DNA from: Gammaproteobacteria bacterium CG11_big_fil_rev_8_21_14_0_20_46_22
Lineage (GTDB): Bacteria > Pseudomonadota > Gammaproteobacteria > UBA12402
Reading direction: 5' to 3'
Length of the DNA: 34,945 nucleotides
Assembly: GCA_002796245.1 (NCBI GenBank)
Contig: PCWT01000023.1
Span: forward strand, 84,724-119,668
The first letter of the stretch is position 1. Each line of letters opens with the position of its first letter. The notes under the pieces are model-generated. The model was not told the DNA's origin and searched no databases. It worked only from the letters and a program-made list of their open reading frames with translations. Positions 16,278 to 23,312 of the stretch are shown here, piece by piece. The position numbers were made by a program, and so were the translations under genes.

Positions 16278-17516
16278 ATGAAACAGGCACTTTGGCAACG
16301 CAACACAGTTTGGCTCAATCTCTTTCTCGGGTTTTCCTCAGGGTTGCCTTTGGCGCTGATTGGTGGCACCTTGCAGGCCTGGCTGACTGAGGCGCATGTA
16401 AGCCTTGTGGATATTGGTTTTTTTTCCTTAGTGGGCGCCGCCTACACCTTTAAGTTTCTTTGGTCACCTTTGTTGGATAAATGGGCCTGGCCGTTTATGG
16501 ATCGCAGGCGTTCGTGGATGTTGGTCGCGCAAATCGGGCTTATCGTCGGTCTTCTCTTACTAGCTATTCAAAACCCAGCCAAGCATTTGTGGGCTGTGGC
16601 CGTTTTTTCAGTGTGGATTGCGTTTGCCTCGGCTACGCAAGATACGGCGATTGACGCGTATCGTACCGACCTGTTGCAAGCCGAGGAGCGCGGGGTGGCT
16701 TCAGCGATGTTGGTTTGCGGTTACCGTTTAGCCTTGATTTTATCTGGTGGGTTAGCCTTGATCATGGCCCAGTATTGGGGCTGGCGTGTGACGTACATCA
16801 TCATGGCTGCGTGCATGCTCGTCGGCGTTTGTCTGTCGTTTTTTGCGCCACATGCCCGTTTTGACAAAGCCCCTGCGCTATCTTGGCACGATGCTGTGGC
16901 TAAGCCGTTTTTCGAGTTCTTCATGCGCTCGTATGCAGTGTGGATTTTGCTCTTTGTGGTTTTGTATAAGCTTTGTGATGCCTTTGCCTTGTCGTTTATC
17001 TCGACCTTTTTGCTGCGTGGCGTGGGCTTTGATTTAGCCACGGTCGGTACGGTGTTTAAAATCTATGGTGTGATCGCCATCATTGTGGGCATGTACTTAG
17101 GCGGTTATTGCCTGCCTCGTTTTGGTTTGTTTCGTTCTTTGCTGTATTTTGGCCTGTTTCAAGGGGGCTCAAATGCTTTGTTGATGCTGTTAGCTTATGT
17201 CGGTAAAAACTATGCCTTGTTGGTGATCAGTGTCAGTGTGGATAATCTAGCGGCAGGCATGGGTACGGCGGCCTTTATGGCTTTTTTGATGGGGCTGTGC
17301 GATCATCGTTTTACGGCAACACAGTATGCGCTGTTGTCGGCCTTGTCTGCGGTAGGGCGTGTGTTTGTCGGCCCCGTGGCCGGTGAGGTGGCGCATTATT
17401 TTGGTTGGGTGACATTTTTCTTCATTAGCGTAGTGTTAATGGTGCCGGCGTTGGGCTTGCTGCTTTACTTGCGCCGTCGTTTAAGTTTTGAAGCAGAGGC
17501 CATTCGTGCCACATAA
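16278..17516 (+). CDS. ampG: AmpG-family muropeptide permease (MFS)
   Basis: An inner-membrane permease importing anhydro-muropeptides for peptidoglycan recycling. It has 412 residues from ATG 16278 and about 12 spans. The N-terminus matches AmpG: NLFLGFSSGLPLALIGGTLQ, VDIGFFSLVGAAYTFKFLWS and PLLDKWAWPFMDRRRSW, followed by ATQDTAIDAYRTDLL near residue 115. It is shorter at the C-terminus than the E. coli protein of about 490 residues. An upstream in-frame TTG at 16221 has a strong GGAGG (16210-16214) and would add 19 non-homologous residues. The predicted promoter lies downstream of that TTG, so ATG 16278 is preferred. Divergent from sdaA; the 81-residue gene follows after 11 bp. Confidence 0.88.
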   Translation: MKQALWQRNTVWLNLFLGFSSGLPLALIGGTLQAWLTEAHVSLVDIGFFSLVGAAYTFKFLWSPLLDKWAWPFMDRRRSWMLVAQIGLIVGLLLLAIQNPAKHLWAVAVFSVWIAFASATQDTAIDAYRTDLLQAEERGVASAMLVCGYRLALILSGGLALIMAQYWGWRVTYIIMAACMLVGVCLSFFAPHARFDKAPALSWHDAVAKPFFEFFMRSYAVWILLFVVLYKLCDAFALSFISTFLLRGVGFDLATVGTVFKIYGVIAIIVGMYLGGYCLPRFGLFRSLLYFGLFQGGSNALLMLLAYVGKNYALLVISVSVDNLAAGMGTAAFMAFLMGLCDHRFTATQYALLSALSAVGRVFVGPVAGEVAHYFGWVTFFFISVVLMVPALGLLLYLRRRLSFEAEAIRAT

Positions 17517-17527
17517 TAGGAGTGAGT

Positions 17528-17773
17528 ATGAGTATTCATGATCAATACACAACACCACAAGCCGTATTGGACGATAAATCGTTGAAGCACGAGGATAAAG
17601 TGCGTGTGTTAACCGAGTGGGCAGATCACGAGAAACAAAAGCTGATTGCCGATGAAGAAAACATGGCGCAAGGTGTGGCCGAAGAAACTGCCCATAAATT
17701 GCCTGCCATCATTAATGCGCTCAATAGTTTAGGCGTACAGTGGGGTGAGTCGGATCACGCTCGCGCGAAGTAG
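17528..17773 (+). CDS. Small conserved hypothetical protein
   Basis: An 81-residue soluble protein from ATG 17528, with AGGAG about 5 nt upstream; a GTG at 17522 is also in frame but overlaps the spacer. The core HEDKVRVLTEWADHEKQKLI followed by ADEENM resembles a widespread family of small uncharacterised proteobacterial proteins with a 'K-x-x-I/V-L-x-x-W-x-x-D/H-x-x-x-L-x-x-A-x-E-E-N-M' pattern. It is predicted to be helical and acidic. Tight spacing after ampG suggests co-transcription. No function is assigned. Confidence 0.75.
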   Translation: MSIHDQYTTPQAVLDDKSLKHEDKVRVLTEWADHEKQKLIADEENMAQGVAEETAHKLPAIINALNSLGVQWGESDHARAK

Positions 17774-17785
17774 CTGCTATTTTTT

Positions 17786-17902
17786 AAACCCGGGTTTTCA
17801 ATGCTACGCATTTCAACCCAGGCTACATTTATTCGATTTTGAACCTCGTCGTAGCGAATGCGAAGACGGGTGATAATCCGGGAAAATATAAACCCGGGCT
17901 AT
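17786..17902. repeat. Dispersed repeat, family B copy 2 (composite)
   Basis: AAACCCGGGTTTTCAATGC at the left, an inner CAACCCAGGCTACATTTATT, and AATCCGGGAAAATATAAACC plus CGGGCTAT at the right. It contains the CCCGGG/GGCTACA core of the family and may be two overlapping copies. It fills the gap between the convergent 81-residue gene and the large membrane protein gene. Confidence 0.6.
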
Positions 17903-17934
17903 CCTTGGGCTGTCGGCTAGGCCAGGTTATGCGG

Positions 17935-19710
17935 CTATGGCGCCACCGCTTCTACAAGGGGCTTGTTCGTTTGCTGTTTCTTCGCGCTGTGAGCTTGTGC
18001 GCCGCCGCCTGTTGTGTGGTGGCCAAACAAGCTGTGTGTATTACCGTGAATGATCATTTTTCTGTTTGCACTCGGTGTTCTGTTTGCGCCACCTGAGGTT
18101 TCAGTTCGTTCAAGTTTTACGCCGCCAGCTTCATTAGTGTGCGCTTTAGCTTGCGCCTGGGTATAGTCGGCCTCTGTCTTTTTAAAGATTTCTACTGCAC
18201 TTTGTGTGTCTGCCTCTGGCTTGAACGTATTGTTTGGTGCTTGTGGCCCCATTTTTTTCAAGCGATCGTAGTTGTTCTCTGGCCTGTGGCAAACCTCTTG
18301 CGAAACGCTCACATCGTCTTCTTTGCTTCGCGTTTTCTGTTGTTTGATTTTATGCTTGATGGCAATGCCGGCAGCGACCAATAAAGTCAGTGGCGCCATA
18401 ATCACACAGGCGAAAAATTTGGCGATACGTTTCAAGCCGTTTTTAAAACGTTGCCAGCGAGAAATGGGTTGTTTTTCTTCACTTCGGATAAACACGCTTT
18501 TCATTACATGTGCAAGCCAGTTAAAAATACGGCGGCCTGGGTGGGCTTTGAAGGTTTTAGAGTCGGCTTGTGCTTTGTCGATATAAGCTTTATTCAATAG
18601 GCCTTGTTGCTGCTGGTGAGATAAGGCTGCCCAGTGCTTGCCGTAGGTGCTTTTGACTTGATCTTCGACGTTTTTAACGCCTTCAGGATTTAATGCGGCT
18701 TTGGCTTTTTGCGCAAGGTAATCGTGGTAGCTCGCATGCGCCCATTTTCCAAGTGTGACAACCGCGGTTAGCGCTGTCGCAGCGGCAACCACCAATGCGC
18801 TGATAGGCAGCAGTGCAGGGATGCAGCACAAGCCAAAACCAATGGTTAAAGCCAGGCTCATTACAAATCGGAAACCTTGGTTTTTGGCTTTGTTGCGTTG
18901 CGTTTCAATTAACACATCTTTTGCAATCTTCGCCTGCTGGTCATCATTTTTTGCGTTAAAAAGCTCGCATTGTAAGGCGACTCGGTACAGTCGTAGGACT
19001 TTGCCGTTTAGAGTGGTGCTTGGCTCTGTTAGTCGATGTTCAATGTCGTGAATAAGCGCGATGCGATCCTCGGGTAAATTCTCTGCTGCAAGACTGTGCT
19101 TTAATTTTTTATAAGTATTCTCACGATCTTTCGCTAAGTAACGCCTATTGGTTTTTAGCGCGGCACGAATACAGCGAAAGGCGCTTTGTAAAGTGTCGAT
19201 GGCAGAAGCTAAGCAAAATAGTGCGGGGGTGATAGTGGCGGCAAGTAAAACGCTGCTGCTTAAAATCATGCCGGCAATTGTACTGGCACCTAAAGCCAGG
19301 CCTGCGGCAAAACCTACTGCGGCAATACCAAGTTCAATTTTTCGTTTAGCTTGAGAAGTGTTTGCATTCAACAGGTTTTTAATGCTGGTCGCAAAACCCA
19401 CCACACTGTTAACGGTATCAACAAGATTCCAAACGATGTTCGTGAAACCGTCGAAGACGTTCATGAAGTTACTTTGATTGAAATTATTCGCAAAGTCAGT
19501 GGCTGCGCCGATCAGTAGAGCCGCTTCACTCTGTGCGCTGGCAACATCATCAGCCACTACCACACTGTCAGTGTAGGTTGCGCGCCTAAGCTCTTCTTCG
19601 CGATTGAATCTTTCTAAATTTTGAATGTGATTATCACAGCTTGGCTGGCTGGCCGCAGGGACGCGGTCTTGGGCTTTTGCTGGTCTTGTTATTATTACAT
19701 TATCGACCAT
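17935..19710 (-). CDS. Large membrane-associated protein of unknown function
   Basis: A 591-residue protein with no signal peptide. The polar N-terminus (about 1-115) is followed by a long hydrophobic hairpin near 145-190 (AAVGFAAGLALGASTIAGMI...), a second near 305-345 (FVMSLALTIGFGLCCIPALL) and a third span near 450-475. Between them are basic helical regions (NTYKKLKHSLAAENLPEDRI) predicted to be soluble. The last 130 residues are polar, with low complexity (TETSGGANRTPSANRKMIIH). No family was recognised. The architecture resembles host-targeted effectors with membrane hairpins, but that is conjecture. No close ribosome-binding site precedes the ATG, although GGA lies 12 nt upstream. Confidence 0.7.
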   Translation of the reverse strand: MVDNVIITRPAKAQDRVPAASQPSCDNHIQNLERFNREEELRRATYTDSVVVADDVASAQSEAALLIGAATDFANNFNQSNFMNVFDGFTNIVWNLVDTVNSVVGFATSIKNLLNANTSQAKRKIELGIAAVGFAAGLALGASTIAGMILSSSVLLAATITPALFCLASAIDTLQSAFRCIRAALKTNRRYLAKDRENTYKKLKHSLAAENLPEDRIALIHDIEHRLTEPSTTLNGKVLRLYRVALQCELFNAKNDDQQAKIAKDVLIETQRNKAKNQGFRFVMSLALTIGFGLCCIPALLPISALVVAAATALTAVVTLGKWAHASYHDYLAQKAKAALNPEGVKNVEDQVKSTYGKHWAALSHQQQQGLLNKAYIDKAQADSKTFKAHPGRRIFNWLAHVMKSVFIRSEEKQPISRWQRFKNGLKRIAKFFACVIMAPLTLLVAAGIAIKHKIKQQKTRSKEDDVSVSQEVCHRPENNYDRLKKMGPQAPNNTFKPEADTQSAVEIFKKTEADYTQAQAKAHTNEAGGVKLERTETSGGANRTPSANRKMIIHGNTHSLFGHHTTGGGAQAHSAKKQQTNKPLVEAVAP

Positions 19711-19828
19711 GTACAGCTTGTCCTAGGTTAAAAGTTGAACAAGTGAAACTAATTTCGAGGCATTATAGACCTAATTTTAAAAAGCGCCAGAATTATTTTT
19801 TATTTTAAAATCAATGGGTTAGCGTTGC

Positions 19829-20443
19829 CTACCAGACGTGCCACCAAGGTTTTTTGGGTAAAGAACTCTGGCAGCGTTCAAGCTGCCAGTGGTAAGTCCA
19901 GCTTAAGCGCTGGACCTTACGGGCCACATTGATCAGCCATTGCTTTTTGCGATACGTGCCGCGCATATAGCCGCCAATGCCTTCATGATAAGCCAAATAT
20001 TGCGCGTAAGTGTTGTTCATCGCAATGCCTGCACGTTTATGGGCACGGTAAGCGTACCAGCCAATAAAATCAGCCGCGTTACCAAAATCATCACGTGAGG
20101 TGAAAAAACCGCCGCCTGTGTCCTGCTTGTAAAGCTTCCAGGTGCCGTCTACCGCTTGTGAATAGCCATACGCGGTGGTTGGGCGTTTCCAAGGGATAAT
20201 CCAGAGGATTTTTTCACGCGGCGGTGCTGCGCCGGCTTGGAAGTGTGACTCTTGATGGATGATCGCCATCAAGGTGCTGATAGGAATACCCCAGCGTTTG
20301 TTCACTTCTTGCGAATCCCAGTACCAGTTCGGGTATTCTTTAAAGATGCTACAAATATTATTGGTGTTTTTGGGCGGCGCTGGGCTACAGCCTGCAAGCA
20401 TCAGTGGAATTAAGCAAATCGAGAGTTTTAGCCAGTGTTTCAT
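19829..20443 (-). CDS. SLT-domain lytic transglycosylase lipoprotein
   Basis: A 204-residue lipoprotein: the signal peptide has lipobox LAGC with Cys19. The lytic transglycosylase fold follows: IHQESHF with probable catalytic Glu65, then AYGYSQAVDGTWKLYK and YLAYHEGIGGYMRG. These enzymes cleave the MurNAc-GlcNAc bond of peptidoglycan to form 1,6-anhydro products, which AmpG-type permeases import; ampG lies about 2.3 kb away. It is shorter than the E. coli Mlt enzymes and consists essentially of the SLT domain. It is probably anchored to the outer membrane facing the periplasm. Confidence 0.88.
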   Translation of the reverse strand: MKHWLKLSICLIPLMLAGCSPAPPKNTNNICSIFKEYPNWYWDSQEVNKRWGIPISTLMAIIHQESHFQAGAAPPREKILWIIPWKRPTTAYGYSQAVDGTWKLYKQDTGGGFFTSRDDFGNAADFIGWYAYRAHKRAGIAMNNTYAQYLAYHEGIGGYMRGTYRKKQWLINVARKVQRLSWTYHWQLERCQSSLPKKPWWHVW

Positions 20444-20510
20444 GTCGTATTAAGCGGGCTGAAAATTAATTGAGGCTGAATTTAGCATAGATTGATTGGC
20501 TTGGCGAGGG

Positions 20511-20539
20511 TCTCAAGGCTTGATCATCAAGCCTTGAGA
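20511..20539. repeat. 14-bp-arm perfect palindrome
   Basis: TCTCAAGGCTTGAT (20511-20524), single central C, ATCAAGCCTTGAGA (20526-20539). No T-run follows on either strand. It lies after the stop of the six-cysteine protein gene and about 70 bp upstream of the SLT gene start (both minus strand). It could be a stem terminating the first or an operator for the second. The sub-sequence GCCTTGAGA recurs near 21170. Confidence 0.7.
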
Positions 20540-20555
20540 GGTCTGTGAAAAGGCG

Positions 20556-21035
20556 CTATTCAGGAAATGTAAGGGGCCAGTCACTGCCAATGCATTCACC
20601 ATGGTTAACGTTGATGCTGCTGGCTTTTACCGGTGGTGTTTGGTTTTTGGGTACGATGAGTGTAAACGAACCACCTGAGTTAGAGGCGGTTAATTCATAT
20701 GAGTCCCTCATCTCAGAAACACATTGTATGCTGCCGTTTTCGCTTGTGTCATTCATACAGTCATCATTCTCATTTGTGCCTGTGCAATGTGTTGCAATGT
20801 CAACAAACGGCGGTATACCGACGGTGTTGAAACCAACAACATTGTAGTTATTGCTTCCTTTCATATTGCTGCACTTGCCGGCAGCTATCAGAAATTGATA
20901 GTTTACAGCATATTTTTGCAGGCTTTGGGCGCAGGTTATTGCGTTTTCTGTAGGCTGCAGGGGTGGGTTATCCGCCAAACCTAAGCTTGCTAAGCTAAAG
21001 CTGGATAACAAGAGAGAAATTATCCGTAATTTCAT
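20556..21035 (-). CDS. Secreted six-cysteine protein of unknown function
   Basis: A 159-residue protein with a signal peptide (MKLRIISLLLSSFSLASLGL, cleavage near residue 21). The mature part has six cysteines (ITCAQS, GKCSNM, THCTGT, DDCMND, IQCVSE, GECIGS), enough for three disulfides in the periplasm or outside the cell. AAGGTG lies about 6 nt before the ATG at 21035, and TGCTATATA upstream is a likely extended -10. It is transcribed divergently from the Hcp-lipase cassette with about 180 bp between. No family is recognised; a link to the cassette is possible but unsupported. Confidence 0.75.
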   Translation of the reverse strand: MKLRIISLLLSSFSLASLGLADNPPLQPTENAITCAQSLQKYAVNYQFLIAAGKCSNMKGSNNYNVVGFNTVGIPPFVDIATHCTGTNENDDCMNDTSENGSIQCVSEMRDSYELTASNSGGSFTLIVPKNQTPPVKASSINVNHGECIGSDWPLTFPE

Positions 21036-21066
21036 AGTTCACCTTTAATGTGTTTTTAGCTTCCTA

Positions 21067-21075
21067 TATATAGCA
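21067..21075 (-). promoter_or_regulatory. Possible extended -10 for the six-cysteine protein gene
   Basis: On the minus strand TGCTATATA (21075-21067), about 32 bp before the ATG. An obvious -35 is lacking, which is acceptable for extended -10 promoters. Confidence 0.4.
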
Positions 21076-21108
21076 GGTTTTTTTGAATATTTTTTGTTTT
21101 TAATTTTT

Positions 21109-21136
21109 TTGGTAAAAAAATTCTTCAAAATATAGT
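21109..21136 (+). promoter_or_regulatory. Predicted promoter of the hcp-lipase cassette
   Basis: TTGGTA (21109-21114), 16-bp spacer, TATAGT (21131-21136), within a very A/T-rich stretch. The leader would be about 75 nt, with GAGG (21208-21211) before ATG 21219. Confidence 0.5.
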
Positions 21137-21218
21137 AGGCAGACATATTTGACCCTCGTGCCGAGCCTTGAGACACTTCCTGAGTCTTTTCTTCTTTCCA
21201 CTTTTACGAGGTTTACGT

Positions 21219-21701
21219 ATGGCAATCTACATGAAAATAGATGGCCTTGACGGCGCTGTGACGTCGAAAGGTCATGAAAACTGGATACAGCTGGATTCAT
21301 TTAATGCGGGTGTTAATCGACATGTGACAACCGAGGTAGGGCGTGTCGTCAACCGCGACGCTTCGGTGCCCAGCTTTTCGGAGGTGTTAATCACGAAACG
21401 GCCGGATAAAAGCTCGCCCTTGTTGTTTGAAAAAGCCTGTTTGGGCAATGCGATTGCCGAAGTGCTTATCGACATTTGCGCCACCGATAGCGATTTAAAG
21501 CCGTATTCTCAGTATCGCTTATCGAAGGTGATCATCAGTCGCTATCACGATCAATCACAAGGCCAGGCGCACAGTGGCCGGGAGCTCTTACATTTGAACT
21601 TCGTTCAAATTGAGAAAACCTTCACCGCACGTGATATTGACAATAAGCCGCTCAGCCCAGTGACAGCAGGCTACGATTTGCAAGCCGCGGAGAAAATGTA
21701 G
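21219..21701 (+). CDS. hcp: Hcp-family type VI secretion tube/effector protein
   Basis: A 160-residue protein from ATG 21219 with GAGG 7 nt upstream; an in-frame upstream ATG at 21168 adds a non-homologous hydrophobic stretch. The N-terminus MAIYMKIDGLDGAVTSKGHE followed by NWIQLDSF matches Hcp (usual 'M-x-x-Y-x-K-[IV]-x-G-[IV]-x-G-x-[SV]' start). The later DLKPYSQYRLSKVIISRY and the final AGYDLQAAEKM fit the Hcp beta-barrel. Hcp forms the hexameric inner tube of type VI secretion systems and carries small effectors in its lumen. The stop overlaps the lipase GTG by one base. No other tube, sheath or baseplate genes are in the window, so this is an orphan copy. Confidence 0.82.
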   Translation: MAIYMKIDGLDGAVTSKGHENWIQLDSFNAGVNRHVTTEVGRVVNRDASVPSFSEVLITKRPDKSSPLLFEKACLGNAIAEVLIDICATDSDLKPYSQYRLSKVIISRYHDQSQGQAHSGRELLHLNFVQIEKTFTARDIDNKPLSPVTAGYDLQAAEKM

Positions 21702-22375
21702 TGCTAGGTTTATGTCTTATCGAATATGCCTTGCTGGCTAACGATGTGTATTTGAGCGAGCTCGAGCCGCCAGACCCTACAATGATGGCGTATGGCTTGC
21801 ACCGTATCGAGCTCGATCACCGCAAATTTGCCTCAGGTTTTTTTGCGAGACTGTATTATAGCGAATTGGTGGAAGGCTATGTGCTTGCATTTCGTGGCAC
21901 TGATATTAGCGATTGGGGTAGTGTCAGCGCGGATCTTGAGTATGGTGCCGGCGCCAGACCGGCGTTATACAGCTGCGCGATGGATGTTTTTCACGCGGTA
22001 TTACGCAAAACCCCTAAAGCATTGGGCCGCATCGCGTTTGCTGGACATTCTTTGGGCGGTATCTTGGCCAAGCTCTTGGCGCTCGATACGGGTATTACAT
22101 CGGTTGCCTTTAATTCACCGGGGATTAAGCGATTTTTAGGGCATCATTCAGCGCATGGTATTGTGAATGTGAATGCGTATAAAGATGTCGTTTCAAAAAT
22201 CGGCGATCAAGTCGGCACGATTATCAACGTCAAGGTGCGCGAGGGTGATCTTTTGTGTGCAACGGATGATGTGCTGGTGTTTAACAAACTAGCCTGCGGT
22301 GTGGATAAACACTCCATGCAACATTTGGTGAATGCTTTGATGTTTGATTCGCAGCAAGGCGAGAGGAGTTTTTAA
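21701..22375 (+). CDS. Lipase-type effector (GHSLGG alpha/beta hydrolase)
   Basis: A 224-residue protein starting at GTG 21701 (GGAGA 7 nt upstream). It has a class-3-lipase-like fold: FRGTD at 64-68, nucleophile elbow GHSLGG at 115-120 (Ser117), and likely Asp162 (NAYKDVVSKIGDQVG) and His204 (DKHSMQHL) completing the triad. It has no signal peptide, as expected for cargo loaded into Hcp rather than exported by Sec. It probably attacks membrane phospholipids of a target cell, as Tle effectors do; this is inferred from context. Its stop overlaps the start of the next gene (TAATG). Confidence 0.8.
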   Translation: MLGLCLIEYALLANDVYLSELEPPDPTMMAYGLHRIELDHRKFASGFFARLYYSELVEGYVLAFRGTDISDWGSVSADLEYGAGARPALYSCAMDVFHAVLRKTPKALGRIAFAGHSLGGILAKLLALDTGITSVAFNSPGIKRFLGHHSAHGIVNVNAYKDVVSKIGDQVGTIINVKVREGDLLCATDDVLVFNKLACGVDKHSMQHLVNALMFDSQQGERSF

Positions 22376-22917
22376 TGATGATGGTGTTCTGTAAAAAAAT
22401 CCGTTCAATCTTTATAGGCCTACTTGGCTTGTCTGCCTCTCTTCAATGTTTGGCAGGCGATTTTCAACAGGCGGCTGACAACCAACAATACAACGTGTTT
22501 AATCAAGCAGTGGTTGAGCGCTTGCACATTAAAGGCGCGACTACAATGCTTATGCCAAAGGGCTTGTTTTCAGTCACGCGCTTGAATATGCCCAAGCTTC
22601 AGGCTTGTGCTTTAAGCTTTCAAACCTACGGGCAGTTTATTCCAAGCGATGCACCCTCCGCTTTGCTCGAGCTGACAACGACAGATAAAAAGGCGTTTCG
22701 TGTGCTGAGTATGGGGCGGCCGAGCTTGAGCTGGATGGGTTTAGGCGCGGTCATGTTTAAGCTGCCTTGTGACTTCTCATTCAAAAAGGTCAATCACATC
22801 AATCTCGTTTACAAACATCGGGGCAAGTTTCAGCGTAGACGTTTACCAGTCAGCATTTTTCAGCGAGTTTGGTCGATGACAACCCCTTCAAAACCCATTG
22901 ATTTTGATATGGGGTAA
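22375..22917 (+). CDS. Exported protein, candidate immunity factor for the lipase
   Basis: A 180-residue protein with a signal peptide (basic CKKIR, hydrophobic core IFIGLLGLSASLQCLAG, cleavage after residue 28 or so) and no lipobox at the cysteine. The mature part is beta-rich and basic toward the end (YKHRGKFQRRRLPVS). The start ATG overlaps the lipase stop as TAATG with AGGAG 6 nt upstream, so it is translated with the lipase. Periplasmic immunity proteins next to periplasm-acting lipase effectors are the known arrangement (Tle/Tli). The role is inferred from position and export; no immunity family was recognised. Confidence 0.65.
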   Translation: MMMVFCKKIRSIFIGLLGLSASLQCLAGDFQQAADNQQYNVFNQAVVERLHIKGATTMLMPKGLFSVTRLNMPKLQACALSFQTYGQFIPSDAPSALLELTTTDKKAFRVLSMGRPSLSWMGLGAVMFKLPCDFSFKKVNHINLVYKHRGKFQRRRLPVSIFQRVWSMTTPSKPIDFDMG

Positions 22918-22935
22918 CGGCTATGGTTCTTAAGG

Positions 22936-23029
22936 TAGCAACCGTCTTTGCTTCAGAGCATGGCGACGCGGCAATCTCTAGGTTAATTTAAAAGATCGCC
23001 GCGCTCACTATCGTTCGCTCGCAATGATA
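22936..23029. repeat. Dispersed palindromic repeat, family A copy 3
   Basis: TAGCAACCGTCTTTGCTTCA at the left, GCAATCTCTAGGTTAATTTA in the middle and TATCGTTCGCTCGCAATGA at the right. It is more diverged in the left arm than the copy at 4271. It lies between the exported-protein gene and the riboflavin promoter. Confidence 0.8.
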
Positions 23030-23068
23030 TTAAAATGTGCTCACAATGGTGCGGCTTATCCCGCCTAT

Positions 23069-23096
23069 TTGACCATTCAAAAAAATACCGTACAAT
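23069..23096 (+). promoter_or_regulatory. Predicted promoter of the riboflavin operon
   Basis: TTGACC (23069-23074), 16-bp spacer, TACAAT (23091-23096). Transcription would begin at about 23103, at the first base of the riboswitch. Confidence 0.65.
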
Positions 23097-23102
23097 GTTC
23101 AG

Positions 23103-23236
23103 GTCTTCAGGGCGGGGTGTAATTCCCCACCGGCGGTGATAGCCCGCGAGCGCTTTCGAACAAAATACGGTTTGAAAGGTCAGCAGATCTGGTGAAATTC
23201 CAGGGCCGACGGTCATAGTCCGGATGAAAGAAGCAT
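23103..23236 (+). promoter_or_regulatory. FMN riboswitch (RFN element)
   Basis: Conserved RFN blocks are present in order: GTCTTCAGGGCGGGGTGTAA, CCCCACCGGCGGTGATAGCC, CGCGAGCGC, a variable stem (about 23150-23180), CTGGTGAAATTCCAG, GGCCGACGGTCATAGTCCGG and ATGAAAGAAG. It binds FMN and shuts down the operon. No intrinsic terminator with a U-tract is seen between it and ribD (77 nt), which points to control of translation initiation or an atypical platform. Confidence 0.95.
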
Positions 23237-23312
23237 TGGGTAAGCCCGTCTTGGTTTGCCGTTCACTCTGTATTGTCCCTGAAGCGTATGATTAACTTTA
23301 TGGCGCAAAGCG

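Noticed and set aside
21168-21218. Signal peptide on the Hcp protein
   Set aside because: The hydrophobic stretch comes from an upstream ATG; the Shine-Dalgarno and family start point to ATG 21219, and Hcp is not Sec-exported.
22375-22470. Lipoprotein signal in the candidate immunity protein
   Set aside because: The cysteine in SLQC is preceded by Gln, which does not fit a lipobox; ordinary signal peptidase I cleavage after LAG is more likely.
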